The notes: a model not told the origin generated them from the letters alone. A DNA stretch of 64,000 nucleotides from CAYMZZ01 sp046297935 (GCA_046297935.1 JBKBHA010000001.1:124001-188000); one strand, 5' to 3'; shown: positions 35,424 through 44,737, counted from the stretch's first letter. Program-made: numbers and translations.

Positions 35424-37268
35424 ATGAACCGCAAACAGGAAGTTTTACAGGACGTAGTAATAAAATTTGCCGGCGATAGTGGCGATGGAATGCAGCTTAC
35501 CGGAACACAGTTTACCAACAATACCGCCTTACTGGGCATTGATCTTTCAACTTTTCCAGATTTCCCGGCCGAGATCCGGGCTCCGCAGGGAACATTACCC
35601 GGCGTGAGTGGATTTCAGCTTCATTTTTCCAGCCAGCGTGTGTACACTCCCGGCGATGCATGCGATGTGCTGGTAGCTATGAATGCTGCTGCACTCAAAA
35701 CCAATTTGGGTGCCCTGAAAAAAGGTGGAAAAATCATCGTAAACACAGACGGGTTCGATGCCAAGAATCTACGTTTGGCCAACTACCCCGAGGGAGAGAA
35801 TCCGCTTGAGAACGGAACGCTGGAAGGATACGAAGTAGTGAAAATGGACGTGACAAAGATGACACGTGAAGCGCTGAAAGATTTCAGCATGGGTATGAAA
35901 GAAAAGGATCGCGCCAAGAATATGTTTGTGCTGGGCTTTCTTTATTGGCTCTATGGTCGCGATATGGAAAGCACTACTACTTTTCTAAAGGAAAAATTTG
36001 GTAAGAAGCCTGATATCTTCGACAGCAACCTCAAAGTGCTTCAAGCCGGTTATAATTATGGCGAAACCACGGAAGCTTTTCTCACGACTTATAAAGTGGA
36101 AAAAGCAAAGATGGAACCAGGTCAGTATCGTTCCATTATGGGAAATCAGGCGCTGAGTTATGGTCTGATTGCAGCGTCCCAAAAAAGCGGCCTGCCCCTT
36201 TTTCTGGGTAGTTATCCCATCACGCCGGCTTCCGATATTTTACATGAATTGAGCAGACATAAGAATTTTGGCATCCGTAGTTTTCAGGCAGAGGACGAGA
36301 TTGCGGCCATCAGCTCAGCCATTGGTGCAGCTTATGGAGGTAGCCTGGGTGTAACCACCACATCGGGTCCGGGTATGGCACTCAAGGCAGAAGCCATGGG
36401 TCTGGCAGTGATGCTGGAAATTCCATTGCTGATTATTGATGTTCAGCGGGGAGGGCCCTCTACCGGTTTACCCACCAAGACCGAACAATCCGATCTGCTT
36501 CAAGCGTATTATGGCCGCAATGGCGAATGTCCCATGCCTGTAATATCAGCTTCAACTCCGGCTGATTGTTTTGCGGCGGTGTACGAAGCAGTACGCATTG
36601 CGGTACAACATATGACACCTGTCATTTTCCTGAGCGACGGTTATATCGCCAATGGTGCCGAACCCTGGCGTTTCCCACAATCGAAAGACCTGCCTGCAAT
36701 ACAGGTGAAATTTAAAACGGAGCTGGGTCATGGAGAAGAAAAACTTCAACCCTACTGGCGCGATGAAAAGCGCGTGAGACCCTGGGCTGTTCCGGGCACG
36801 CCGGGCCTGGAGCATCGAATTGGCGGGCTGGAAAAGCAAAATATTACAGGTAATGTAAGCTACGATCCGGAAAATCACCAACTGATGGTGAAGATCCGGC
36901 AGCAGAAAGTTGATATGATTGCAGATTATATACCTGAACAAAGTATAGACGGTGGACCCGAAAAAGGAAAAGTGCTCGTACTGGGTTGGGGTAGTACTTA
37001 TGGTGCAATCAAATCGGCAGTTGCTGAATTGCTACAGGAAGGACACGCGATCAGCCATGCGCATCTTCGCTACCTGCGACCATTCCCCAAAAATCTTGGT
37101 CAGCTGATGCGAAATTTTGATACCGTTTTAATTCCCGAAATCAACAATGGTCAACTCATCAAAATCATCCGCGATCAGTTTATGATCGACGCTAAAGGAT
37201 ATAACAAGATCATGGGTGTACCCATCACCAAGACAGAATTGGTGGAGGAGTTGAAGAAGTGGTTGTAG
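35424..37268 (+). CDS. korA: 2-oxoacid:acceptor oxidoreductase, fused gamma-alpha subunit
   Basis: 614 residues. Residues 8-200 are the gamma domain (VVIKFAGDSGDGMQLTGTQF; FPAEIRAPQGTLPGVSG). Residues 235-end are the alpha/pyrimidine domain (GSYPITPASDILHEL, FQAEDEIAAISSAIGA and QRGGPSTGLPTKTEQSDL). It oxidises 2-oxoglutarate or a related keto acid with a ferredoxin-type acceptor, together with a thiamine-binding beta subunit. No beta gene follows: the next gene is convergent. The partner must lie elsewhere in the genome. Confidence 0.9.
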   Translation: MNRKQEVLQDVVIKFAGDSGDGMQLTGTQFTNNTALLGIDLSTFPDFPAEIRAPQGTLPGVSGFQLHFSSQRVYTPGDACDVLVAMNAAALKTNLGALKKGGKIIVNTDGFDAKNLRLANYPEGENPLENGTLEGYEVVKMDVTKMTREALKDFSMGMKEKDRAKNMFVLGFLYWLYGRDMESTTTFLKEKFGKKPDIFDSNLKVLQAGYNYGETTEAFLTTYKVEKAKMEPGQYRSIMGNQALSYGLIAASQKSGLPLFLGSYPITPASDILHELSRHKNFGIRSFQAEDEIAAISSAIGAAYGGSLGVTTTSGPGMALKAEAMGLAVMLEIPLLIIDVQRGGPSTGLPTKTEQSDLLQAYYGRNGECPMPVISASTPADCFAAVYEAVRIAVQHMTPVIFLSDGYIANGAEPWRFPQSKDLPAIQVKFKTELGHGEEKLQPYWRDEKRVRPWAVPGTPGLEHRIGGLEKQNITGNVSYDPENHQLMVKIRQQKVDMIADYIPEQSIDGGPEKGKVLVLGWGSTYGAIKSAVAELLQEGHAISHAHLRYLRPFPKNLGQLMRNFDTVLIPEINNGQLIKIIRDQFMIDAKGYNKIMGVPITKTELVEELKKWL

Positions 37269-37278
37269 CCGCAAACAG

Positions 37279-37330
37279 TAATTATTAATTGGGTGATTTG
37301 ACGATTGTCAAGTCTCCCAATTAATAATTA
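37279..37330. terminator. AT-rich inverted repeat between convergent genes
   Basis: Perfect 15-base arms (37279-37293, 37316-37330) enclose 22 bases that contain a second small hairpin, TTGAC/GTCAA. It lies between the stops of korA and the LytTR gene. T-tracts are weak, so a terminator role is likely but not certain. Confidence 0.55.
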
Positions 37331-37335
37331 TCGAA

Positions 37336-38043
37336 TTAAATCCTTACGTCTTCTCCAATTGCATCAAAGAATCCCTGCCGGTAGTTGTCGCTCACCGGCA
37401 ACTGTAGTGCGCCGATGCTGACTACTTTCCGCGAAATGGTATTGAGCTTTCTGAGCGACACGATATAGGACCGATGTATTCGAACGAACTCCTGTTGTTC
37501 CAACAGGTCTTCGAAATATTTCAGATTGTATAGAACCAACAGCGGACTGGCCGTACTGGCCAGGTGGATTTTGGTGTAATCTTTATAGCCTTCGAGGTAT
37601 AAAATGTCTTCGTAAAACACCTTATGCATCTTATGGGATGCATTGATAAAGAAAAAATCCTTCTCCCGCCGTTCCCGCCCCTGTTTTGATTGAATAAAAT
37701 CACGTACACGATTGCAGGCGGTGATGAATTTTTCGAATGAAATAGGCTTTAACAAATAGTCCATTGCTTTTAACTCAAAACCGTCGATGGCGTACTCACT
37801 GTAAGCCGTAGTAAATATCAGCTCTGGTTTATGACTAAGCGAGCGGTAAAAGTCGATGCCCGATATATCCGGCATTTTAATGTCCAGAAACAACAGATCA
37901 ACCTGCTCTTTTTCCATGGCCGCCAGCGCCTGCAGAGGCTCTTCAAATTTCCCCACAAGGCGGAGATAGGGGGTTTTTAAAACAAAATCCTCCAGCAGTT
38001 GAATGGCCAAAGGCTCATCATCTATTATAATGCAGTTAATCAT
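37336..38043 (-). CDS. LytTR family response regulator
   Basis: 235 residues from ATG 38043; an in-frame TTG at 38049 is less likely. The receiver domain has the acidic pair in CIIIDDEPLA, phospho-acceptor Asp in LLFLDIKMPDISG (about residue 54) and Lys in YLLKPISFEKF. The C-terminal LytTR DNA-binding domain is seen in DILYLEGYKDYTKIHL and FVRIHRSYIVSLRKLNTI. Its start overlaps the kinase stop by 8 bases. It would bind direct repeats near its target promoters. Confidence 0.94.
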   Translation of the reverse strand: MINCIIIDDEPLAIQLLEDFVLKTPYLRLVGKFEEPLQALAAMEKEQVDLLFLDIKMPDISGIDFYRSLSHKPELIFTTAYSEYAIDGFELKAMDYLLKPISFEKFITACNRVRDFIQSKQGRERREKDFFFINASHKMHKVFYEDILYLEGYKDYTKIHLASTASPLLVLYNLKYFEDLLEQQEFVRIHRSYIVSLRKLNTISRKVVSIGALQLPVSDNYRQGFFDAIGEDVRI

Positions 38044-39331
38044 GAGCAAGTTTTAGGTTGAGTTGAACGTAATGTTTGTCATTTTCACGACGCACCGAAA
38101 GTTGGTGTCGTCCCGGGTAAAGTATTTCGAGGCGACGCGTAACGTTGGGTATTCCCAATCCGCCGCGGTCTCCACTTTCAGTTTTGTCTGATTCAACAAT
38201 GGGGTTGATTACCTCCATACGAAGCTGTTTGTTTTCAACCAGTAAATGGATGATGATGGTGGATGCCTGTGAATAACTAATGCCATGCTTAAATGCGTTC
38301 TCTATAAAGCTGATCAACAGCATGGGGGCGATCTTCAATTCATTTAAATCGCCCTGTACCTTAAAATCAATTGTAATTCGGTTCGAAAGGCGAAGACGTT
38401 GTAGTTCAATATAGTTTCGGATGTACTGCACATCGCTTTCCAGCGGCACTTCGCGCGACGATGAATCATAAAGCACATACCGAAGCAGCTCAGACAATTT
38501 CAAAATTGAATATTCCGTATTTTCAGACCGCGCATGTGCCTGCGAGTAGATGCTATTGAGTGTATTGAAAAGAAAATGAGGATTGATCTGCGATTTTAGC
38601 AGGTCCATTTCTGCATTGAGTTGTGCATTTTCCAAAATTTTCTTTTCATTTTGATTTCGAATAAACGAAAAGCTCAGTCGGATAAAACCAGCCAGCAACA
38701 GTATCAGAAAAAATGAACTGGAAGCACGGTTTAGCACAATTGCCAAAACAGGCTTCGAAATTCCAAACAGCCGGCCCGGCTCTTCAAAAAATTCGGGGGG
38801 CATCCATTTATCCAGGGAATCGTCCGGGAAGGGGGTTTCCCTGATAACGATGTTCAACTGACGTGGAAGTTCTTCCGCCGGCATCAGAGCTGTTTTGCTG
38901 AAACGAAAGCCGCGTGCCGGCTTAATACTGTCGTTTAAGACATCTTTCGCGGAAGGACCCGTAAAAGCCGGGCCGCGGTTTACATACACATTATTGGGAT
39001 GTGTTTGCAACAGCGTGGCCATGTAAGTAGCAAAAGAGATCAGTATAGTGAGGGCAAACCAGGTGTATTTCTTTCGTTCAAATAACTGAGGGATCAACAG
39101 GTAATAAAAAAGATAGAAAAAGCCGACCAGCATGAGCTTATCGAGCAGCTCGCGCTCAACAAAATTCGACAGATTGAATCTGAGTGGATAAATGAGTAAT
39201 GGGAGCAGAAAGAAGGCCGACCAGGCCAGCAGATGAATAACTACCACCAATAGCAGATGCTTTGGCCGCAGACCATTCCGGCTGCCAAACAACGACTGGA
39301 ACAGGCTATGGTCGTTTTTCGACTGGGGCAT
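38036..39331 (-). CDS. LytS/YehU-type sensor histidine kinase
   Basis: 431 residues from ATG 39331 (an in-frame start at 39370 would add 13). Four to five membrane segments occupy 30-250, with a periplasmic loop between them. The His_kinase domain has phospho-acceptor LLKSQINPHFLFNTLNSIY, then the N box SFIENAFKHGISYS and the glycine box GDRGGLGIPNVTRRL. It has no recognisable ligand domain. Its start lies inside the 3' end of the DUF4907 gene, indicating tight coupling to the Kelch-DUF4907 genes. Confidence 0.9.
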   Translation of the reverse strand: MPQSKNDHSLFQSLFGSRNGLRPKHLLLVVVIHLLAWSAFFLLPLLIYPLRFNLSNFVERELLDKLMLVGFFYLFYYLLIPQLFERKKYTWFALTILISFATYMATLLQTHPNNVYVNRGPAFTGPSAKDVLNDSIKPARGFRFSKTALMPAEELPRQLNIVIRETPFPDDSLDKWMPPEFFEEPGRLFGISKPVLAIVLNRASSSFFLILLLAGFIRLSFSFIRNQNEKKILENAQLNAEMDLLKSQINPHFLFNTLNSIYSQAHARSENTEYSILKLSELLRYVLYDSSSREVPLESDVQYIRNYIELQRLRLSNRITIDFKVQGDLNELKIAPMLLISFIENAFKHGISYSQASTIIIHLLVENKQLRMEVINPIVESDKTESGDRGGLGIPNVTRRLEILYPGRHQLSVRRENDKHYVQLNLKLAHD

Positions 39332-39674
39332 GAACAATGATTTGCGGATCAGCAATGGTTTGGAGGTCAAAGCTAGTCAGCTGGGGGGCTCGGCCATTTT
39401 CCAAATTGTTAATTATAAGTTCGGCAGCCTGTTTGGCCCATTCCTGCCGGGCGAAACCGCAGTTGCCGGCCAATACAGGGACCGATTCCTGATGGATCAA
39501 CACCTGGTTGTCCACCAGGATATCGTATCCCCAACCACAAAAACCTTCAAAAACACGGCTCTCATACCGCTGCCTTTCCTGAGGCTTGCGCAATTGCCAG
39601 TTAAGCAACCAAATTGCGACAGAAATCAGGCTCGCCAGAATAATTATCCAATAACTTTTACGCTTAGTCGTCAT
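39306..39674 (-). CDS. DUF4907 family protein
   Basis: 122 residues from ATG 39674. One N-terminal membrane segment (YWIIILASLISVAIWLL) precedes the DUF4907-type domain (YESRVFEGFCGWGYDILVDN, ESVPVLAGNCGFARQEWAKQA, LENGRAPQLTSFDLQ). Function is unknown; such genes are often next to Kelch lipoproteins in Bacteroidota. It overlaps the Kelch stop by 11 bases and the kinase start by 26 bases. Confidence 0.75.
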   Translation of the reverse strand: MTTKRKSYWIIILASLISVAIWLLNWQLRKPQERQRYESRVFEGFCGWGYDILVDNQVLIHQESVPVLAGNCGFARQEWAKQAAELIINNLENGRAPQLTSFDLQTIADPQIIVHAPVEKRP

Positions 39675-40683
39675 CCTGCTGTTCGTCACCGGGGTGAAGC
39701 TCAAACATATTGTCCAGCATTAATGAACCGCTTCGCCCAAGTACCACAAAGCCGCGGTCGTTTAAAGTAAAAGCAACTGCGCCGGTGCGGGCGGTGCCTT
39801 CGAATGAAGTCTTTTCGAGCCAGGTATCGTTGGCCGGATCATAACGCCAGGTAGTGGAGTTGAGTGAGCCCGATTCGCCGGTTGTCAGGTACACGTAGTT
39901 TCCCATTACAAATGCTACGCCGTTGTGACGTGCAATTGTTCCCCAGTCGTCGTCGTAACTGTCGTCGGAGTAGTCATAAATATATTTCTTGAGGGTCCAG
40001 CTGTCGGTGCCCGCATCATATGCATACAGGTCACGTTGTACTTCACCATTGTTGGTACCGCCGAGAATGTAGGCGGTGTTGTTATGCACAAAAGCGATAG
40101 CCGCCATACGTTTGGCGCCCGCCACACTGGCCCTTTGTGTCCAACTATCGGTTGAAGGATTGTATTCCCACATATCTTTCAGTGCATTGCCATCGTAGCC
40201 ACATGCGATATAGCCTTTGTTGTTGACAGCAAACCCAACAGCATCGTATCGGGCAGTGCCGGCAAAGTTGGCCTTTTGTGTCCAGCTATTAGTTGCCGGA
40301 TCATATTCCCAGAAATCATTGAGCCGGTCAACCCCATCGTAGCCCGTACCCACATAGCCTTTGTCGCCAATAGCAAAAGCTACTGCTGAGCTGCGGGCTG
40401 CGCCGGGCAAACTGGCCTTCTGTACCCAGTAGCGTCGGCTGGTGTTATATTCCATCAGGTTGTCGAAGCGTTCAGTATTGGTAGCGCCCAGGCCGACATA
40501 TACATTTTCACCGATGGTGAAAGAAATGGCTTCGCTTCTACCTTCCTTTTCGTAATCATCGCTGCGGGTCCAGTTACCTATCAGGTCTTCATCGTCGCTG
40601 GTCGATTTGGTACAGGCAGGAGCAGCTACCAAAGAGCCAACAATCATTGCAGCCCCAATCCAATAAGCATAGTTTTTTTTCAT
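39664..40683 (-). CDS. Kelch-repeat lipoprotein
   Basis: 339 residues. The lipobox LVAAPACTKS gives lipidation at Cys24. About six Kelch blades of 45-50 residues follow, each with a di-aromatic pattern such as FWEYDPATNSWTQKANFAGTAR-type strands and a conserved xGGxxx turn (ILGGTNNGEVQRDLYAYD). This makes a beta-propeller. It ends in an acidic tail (DEQQDDD). It starts a four-gene operon ending in a two-component system and is divergent from the DUF4270 gene. Confidence 0.9.
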   Translation of the reverse strand: MKKNYAYWIGAAMIVGSLVAAPACTKSTSDDEDLIGNWTRSDDYEKEGRSEAISFTIGENVYVGLGATNTERFDNLMEYNTSRRYWVQKASLPGAARSSAVAFAIGDKGYVGTGYDGVDRLNDFWEYDPATNSWTQKANFAGTARYDAVGFAVNNKGYIACGYDGNALKDMWEYNPSTDSWTQRASVAGAKRMAAIAFVHNNTAYILGGTNNGEVQRDLYAYDAGTDSWTLKKYIYDYSDDSYDDDWGTIARHNGVAFVMGNYVYLTTGESGSLNSTTWRYDPANDTWLEKTSFEGTARTGAVAFTLNDRGFVVLGRSGSLMLDNMFELHPGDEQQDDD

Positions 40684-41008
40684 GTAATCGATTTTTTGTC
40701 GCGCTTAATTTTCATAAAAATATCAGGGTGGGCTGGCAACATTCTCTTAAAATAGATGAATCGCCTGTGGAACTAGACGAATCGCCTGCCATGGCCGCCC
40801 GATGCATACAGCCATGGAGTACTGAAAGCGGCGGACATCTGATGCTGCCAATGGCCTGGCCAGAAGGCGCTGCGGTTCCTTCACATCATTTGTCTGCGCC
40901 TGATCGTTCGAAACCCCGGAACAATCGATATTTCCGGCCATTTGATCTAGAATAACAAAATGGATAGAGGGAGGGCGGATAAATTGCGGGCCTTCAAATT
41001 ATTCTGAT
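40684..41008. other. Divergent intergenic region, Kelch versus DUF4270 operons
   Basis: 325 bases with no supported gene. Short frames on both strands lack family features. No full TAnnTTTG box or strong palindrome was seen. Both operons must be started from here, so LytTR binding sites would be expected in this stretch (inference). Confidence 0.6.
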
Positions 41009-42346
41009 ATGAAGCTATTCAGGCGGTTCTTGATATTTTTATTGTTTGTCAGTGTCAGTGCAGCGGCACTAATAGGTTGTACACGAAATGAGATCAGTTT
41101 TGGAACCATATCAGACGATGCTTATACCGAGCTCCTGCAAATCGATACCGTAGCTGTTAATCTGTCTACCGTTTTTCGCGATTCATTCGAAACCGGTAAT
41201 GTAACAAGTCTTTTGCTTGGTCGATATCGCGATCCGGCGCTGGGAACTATTTCAGGAAAAATATATACGCAGATAACGTTGCCGGTCAGCCTGCCCGATA
41301 TTCCGTCTTCCGCCGTGTTCGATTCATTGCAGCTTATTATGCGAGGTAACCAGTACTACTATGGCGATACCAGCAAATCATTCACGCTTACGGTTCGCCA
41401 GTTGGCTAATAATATTACCACCGGTTATAATTCCAATCTTTACAACACCAGTTCCGTTGCCGAAATCACGCCTGCACTGGGGTCAAAGCGGCTTGTTTTC
41501 CGGCCCTTGCGCGACGATAGTATCGGCATTCGGTTGTCGGATGCGCTTGGCATGGAGTGGATGGAAAAAATACGGCAGCAGGCCGTTGAGATGACAGAGG
41601 AGAGTAGTTTCCTCAATTATTTCAAGGGAATATCGGTGTCGGTGGATGCAGCAGATACAGCGGCTGTTTATGGCATTGGAGGCGATGGGGGCGAACTGGT
41701 GTTAAGGCTCTTTTACCATACCGTTTATCCATATAAGGAAAGTCACAGTGTGGATTTTCTCAATCTGCAAAATGAACTTCAGTTCAATCAGATTTTACAC
41801 GATCGAACTGGTACCGGCCTGGTTTCGAGCAGGGTTGATCGAATTGAAATTCCGTCAACAGCCAGCGGTAACCGTGCTTTTTCTCAGGCCGGAATGAGCA
41901 TTTGGCTAAAAGCCAGTTTTCCTTCACTACGAAGTATTTTGCCCGATAGGGAAATGGTCAAGCTGCTGAAGGCGGAACTCATACTACGGCCCGCCCGCCT
42001 TTCATACAACGACGGATCTTATCGATTGCCGAACCAGGTGTTTTTGGTAACTACTGATGGAAGTAATCTGGATGGCAGCAACGTATACGACTCAAGTGGT
42101 ACCAATGTGTTGTACGCAGATCCTGATATCGATCATTTGTATGGAGAGAATAGTTACTACCGTTTCAACATAACCAACTATATCAACCTTTGGCTGAATA
42201 CGCCTGGCTCTGAGCAAAGTGGTTTCTTTTTTCGAAGCCAGGATTCGGTGGCTAATTTGACCCGCCTGGTAGTAAACGATCGTTTTTCGGGTGCCAAAAC
42301 AGCCGAACTAAAATTGCAGGTTCTCACGATAAAAGACGCACAATGA
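41009..42346 (+). CDS. DUF4270 family lipoprotein
   Basis: 445 residues. Lipobox AALIGCTRN gives a lipidated Cys near residue 25. The DUF4270 features are LLLGRYRDPALGTISGKIYTQI and VFDSLQLIMRGNQYYYGDTSKS. The latter half repeats a strand pattern ending in YYRFNITNYINLWLN and GFFFRSQD. A surface or periplasmic role is likely; function unknown. The stop overlaps the next start by 4 bases. Confidence 0.88.
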   Translation: MKLFRRFLIFLLFVSVSAAALIGCTRNEISFGTISDDAYTELLQIDTVAVNLSTVFRDSFETGNVTSLLLGRYRDPALGTISGKIYTQITLPVSLPDIPSSAVFDSLQLIMRGNQYYYGDTSKSFTLTVRQLANNITTGYNSNLYNTSSVAEITPALGSKRLVFRPLRDDSIGIRLSDALGMEWMEKIRQQAVEMTEESSFLNYFKGISVSVDAADTAAVYGIGGDGGELVLRLFYHTVYPYKESHSVDFLNLQNELQFNQILHDRTGTGLVSSRVDRIEIPSTASGNRAFSQAGMSIWLKASFPSLRSILPDREMVKLLKAELILRPARLSYNDGSYRLPNQVFLVTTDGSNLDGSNVYDSSGTNVLYADPDIDHLYGENSYYRFNITNYINLWLNTPGSEQSGFFFRSQDSVANLTRLVVNDRFSGAKTAELKLQVLTIKDAQ

Positions 42347-43599
42347 AATTTATTAGCATTCGGATTGGGCTGTTGCTGACAATGCTGGCACCCTGCTACT
42401 TTACTATGGCGCAAAACATGAACATGCCCTATTCCCTATATGGTTTGGGCGAGATAGATCGCAAACCTTATGATCGCACGCAGGGTATGGGAGGTACAGG
42501 TTTAGCCCTTCAATCGCCATTCTATGCATTGCAGGCTAATCCGGCCGCCACCTCTGCACTGGTGCGAAGTTTTTATCAAATCGACTTTGCGGCTACTGGC
42601 AAAACGCTCACTTACCAGGGTCAGGCCATTGATGCCGACAACAGCAACAATAAGGATTTTTGGATCAAGCGATTGGGGTTAACCTTCAAGCTGACAGACC
42701 GCTGGGCGAGTGGTATTGGCTTCAGTCAGTTCAGCAATGTTAACTACAACCTGACTGGCACCAGAACCATCACCGGTTCAACAGAGAACTATAACACCCA
42801 GCAAACAGGCGATGGTGGATTGACAGAATATTACTGGAACAATGCTTATCGCGTAGGCAAACGGCTTGCGTTGGGGATTCGCAGTTCTATTTTGGCCGGC
42901 TCCATTAATGCTACCGAAACCATTTCTGATGCAGGACTGAATGAACCTGTTACAACCAGCATACAGGATTATATGGCGAGTGCACGGTTTCGTTTCGGCG
43001 CACAGTATGCGTTGCCTATGGGCAAAAACTGGAACCTTGGCCTTGGTGCTGTGTATAGTCCCAGGGTAAAGCTGATTGCCGAACGCACACTTACGGTAAC
43101 CGAAGGCAATGAATCGCTGGTGAGCGATGAGTTTCTGACGAACTATAACCGGTATGTACCCCAAACCTGGGGTGGCGGACTTGTATTGAAATATAGAGAC
43201 AAGGTCAGCTATGCAGTCGACTTTAATCATGAAGACTGGAGCGCTAACCTCATCAGTGGAAAGGGCTGGCAAATGAGAAGCAGTAATCGGATATCAGCAG
43301 GAGTGGAGTGGTCGCGGAGAATGGTGAGTGCGAATCAGTATATAGAAAAGAATTTTTTCCAGGTGGGCGCCTACTACGATCAGGGCTCCCTGCAAGTAAA
43401 GAATCAGGGAATTAGTGAATGGGGTATCAGTGCCGGCCTGGGAGGCATACTGGGACGAAATCTGTTATACACCGTGGCGGTTGAAGGCGGTCAGAGAGGT
43501 ACTACCAGCTACAACCTGATTCGCGAAAATTTCTTTCAGCTCAGTTTTACTTTCTCGTACAGGGATTTTTTGTATAGTAAGGGCAGGAAGTACGAGTAG
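42343..43599 (+). CDS. Outer-membrane beta-barrel protein
   Basis: 418 residues with a signal peptide (LLLTMLAPCYFTMAQ). The early segment SLYGLGEIDRKPYDRTQGMGGTGLALQSP is FadL/OmpP1-like, then alternating aromatic and small residues form about 14 strands, ending in FQLSFTFSYRDFLYSKGRKYE. It is translationally coupled to the DUF4270 gene. The two could form one outer-membrane complex (inference). Confidence 0.82.
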   Translation: MKFISIRIGLLLTMLAPCYFTMAQNMNMPYSLYGLGEIDRKPYDRTQGMGGTGLALQSPFYALQANPAATSALVRSFYQIDFAATGKTLTYQGQAIDADNSNNKDFWIKRLGLTFKLTDRWASGIGFSQFSNVNYNLTGTRTITGSTENYNTQQTGDGGLTEYYWNNAYRVGKRLALGIRSSILAGSINATETISDAGLNEPVTTSIQDYMASARFRFGAQYALPMGKNWNLGLGAVYSPRVKLIAERTLTVTEGNESLVSDEFLTNYNRYVPQTWGGGLVLKYRDKVSYAVDFNHEDWSANLISGKGWQMRSSNRISAGVEWSRRMVSANQYIEKNFFQVGAYYDQGSLQVKNQGISEWGISAGLGGILGRNLLYTVAVEGGQRGTTSYNLIRENFFQLSFTFSYRDFLYSKGRKYE

Positions 43600-44101
43600 T
43601 TGTTGAATTGTTGAATTGTTGAATCGTTGAATTGTTGGGTTGTATTTTATCTGCGTAAATCTGTGTAAAAATCTGCGTAAATCAGCGGGAACAGAAAAAC
43701 TAATTTTAAGGCAGCTTGCAAAACAGTAAAGCAGTTCTGTTCCCGCTGATTTACGCAGATTTTTACACAGATTTCGCAGATTAGAACATCCAAAGTGGCA
43801 CTCAAACTTACACAGCTAAACATCTAAACGACTAAACAACTAAACACCCAAACAGCTAAACATCTAAACGACTAAACAACTAAACACCCAAACAGCTAAA
43901 CATCTAAACGACTAAACAACTAAACACCCAAACAGCTAAACATCTAAACGACTAAACAACTAAACACCCAAACAGCTAAACATCTAAACGCCTAAACAAC
44001 TAAACACCCAAACAACTAAACAACTAAACAACTAAACATCTAAACAACTAAACATCTAAACACCTCAACAATTCAACAATTCAACGATTCAACAATTCAA
44101 C
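43600..44101. repeat. Nested repeat region with ATCTGCG copy C
   Basis: This 502-base convergent gap has no gene apart from the nth 3' end (44081-44101). Outer arms are GTTGAATT-type (43600-43636) and its complement (44066-44101). Inner arms 43649-43696 and 43735-43781 match over 47-48 bases apart from one indel. Right of them is a simple octamer array (43813-44066), detailed separately. Confidence 0.88.
43813..44066. repeat. Tandem array of 40-bp units built from CNNCTAAA octamers
   Basis: The 40-bp unit holds five octamers (CAGCTAAA, CATCTAAA, CGACTAAA, CAACTAAA, CACCCAAA). Copies start at 43813, 43853, 43893, 43933 and 43973, nearly identical, then decay into single octamers. The octamer is complementary to the GTTTAGCT array at 45553-45611. 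There is no spacer variation, so it is not CRISPR. Confidence 0.92.
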
Positions 44102-44737
44102 ATTGTTCTTATAGTGCTTGCATCCCTTTCTCAGTCCGCATGCTTCGCATTTTGGTTGTCGCGCAAGACAGGTGTATCGGCCGTGCAGGATGAGCCAGTG
44201 GTGGGCTTTGTGCACCAATTCTTTTGGGAGATTTTTCACCAGCTCTTTTTCTACAGCCAGCGGAGTAGAGGCTGTTTTGGGAACCAGGCCAAGGCGGTGA
44301 CTAACGCGGAAGACATGCGTGTCGACTGCCATATTGGGTTGACCATCTATCACGGAAGTGATCACATTGGCTGTTTTTCTGCCTACGCCCGGGAGTTTCA
44401 CCAGTTCATCTACCGTCATCGGAATTTCACCATTGAACTCTTCCACCACCAGACGGGCCATGCCCATTAAGTGTTTTGTTTTATTGTTGGGATAGGAAAT
44501 ACTCTTTATGAGTGGGAAAAGCTCATCAAACTCGCTTCGACTGAGCGCATACACATCCGGATATTTTTCAAAAATGGCCGGAGTGGTCAGGTTTACTCTT
44601 TTGTCGGTGCACTGCGCAGAGAGAATAACGGCTACCAGCAGCTGATAGGGCGAATCATAAATTAATTCTGTTTCTGCGTTGGGCGCGTGTTGTTCAAAAT
44701 ATTGAATTACAAACTGATAAAGTTGCTTTCGGGTCAT
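44081..44737 (-). CDS. nth: Endonuclease III
   Basis: 218 residues from ATG 44737 (MTRKQLYQFV). A DNA glycosylase/AP lyase in base excision repair. The helix-hairpin-helix LPGVGRKTANVI holds the catalytic Lys in the preceding region, and AVDTHVFRVSHRLGL the catalytic Asp. The [4Fe-4S] cluster motif is CLARQPKCEACGLRKGC (Cys-x6-Cys-x2-Cys-x5-Cys). The last six residues, VELLNR, and the stop are encoded by the GTTGAATT repeat; homologues normally end just after the cluster. Confidence 0.95.
   Translation of the reverse strand: MTRKQLYQFVIQYFEQHAPNAETELIYDSPYQLLVAVILSAQCTDKRVNLTTPAIFEKYPDVYALSRSEFDELFPLIKSISYPNNKTKHLMGMARLVVEEFNGEIPMTVDELVKLPGVGRKTANVITSVIDGQPNMAVDTHVFRVSHRLGLVPKTASTPLAVEKELVKNLPKELVHKAHHWLILHGRYTCLARQPKCEACGLRKGCKHYKNNVELLNR

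Noticed and set aside
34853..35427. Serine/proline/histidine-rich frames around 35 kb
   Set aside because: They are translations of the GGTGARA/TYTCACS heptamer repeats, not genes.
40647..40955. 102-residue plus-strand frame upstream of the DUF4270 gene
   Set aside because: Starts inside the Kelch gene on the other strand; no signal, motif or conserved pattern.
43813..44066. Possible CRISPR array
   Set aside because: The units are contiguous 40-bp repeats with no unique spacers, and no cas genes are near.
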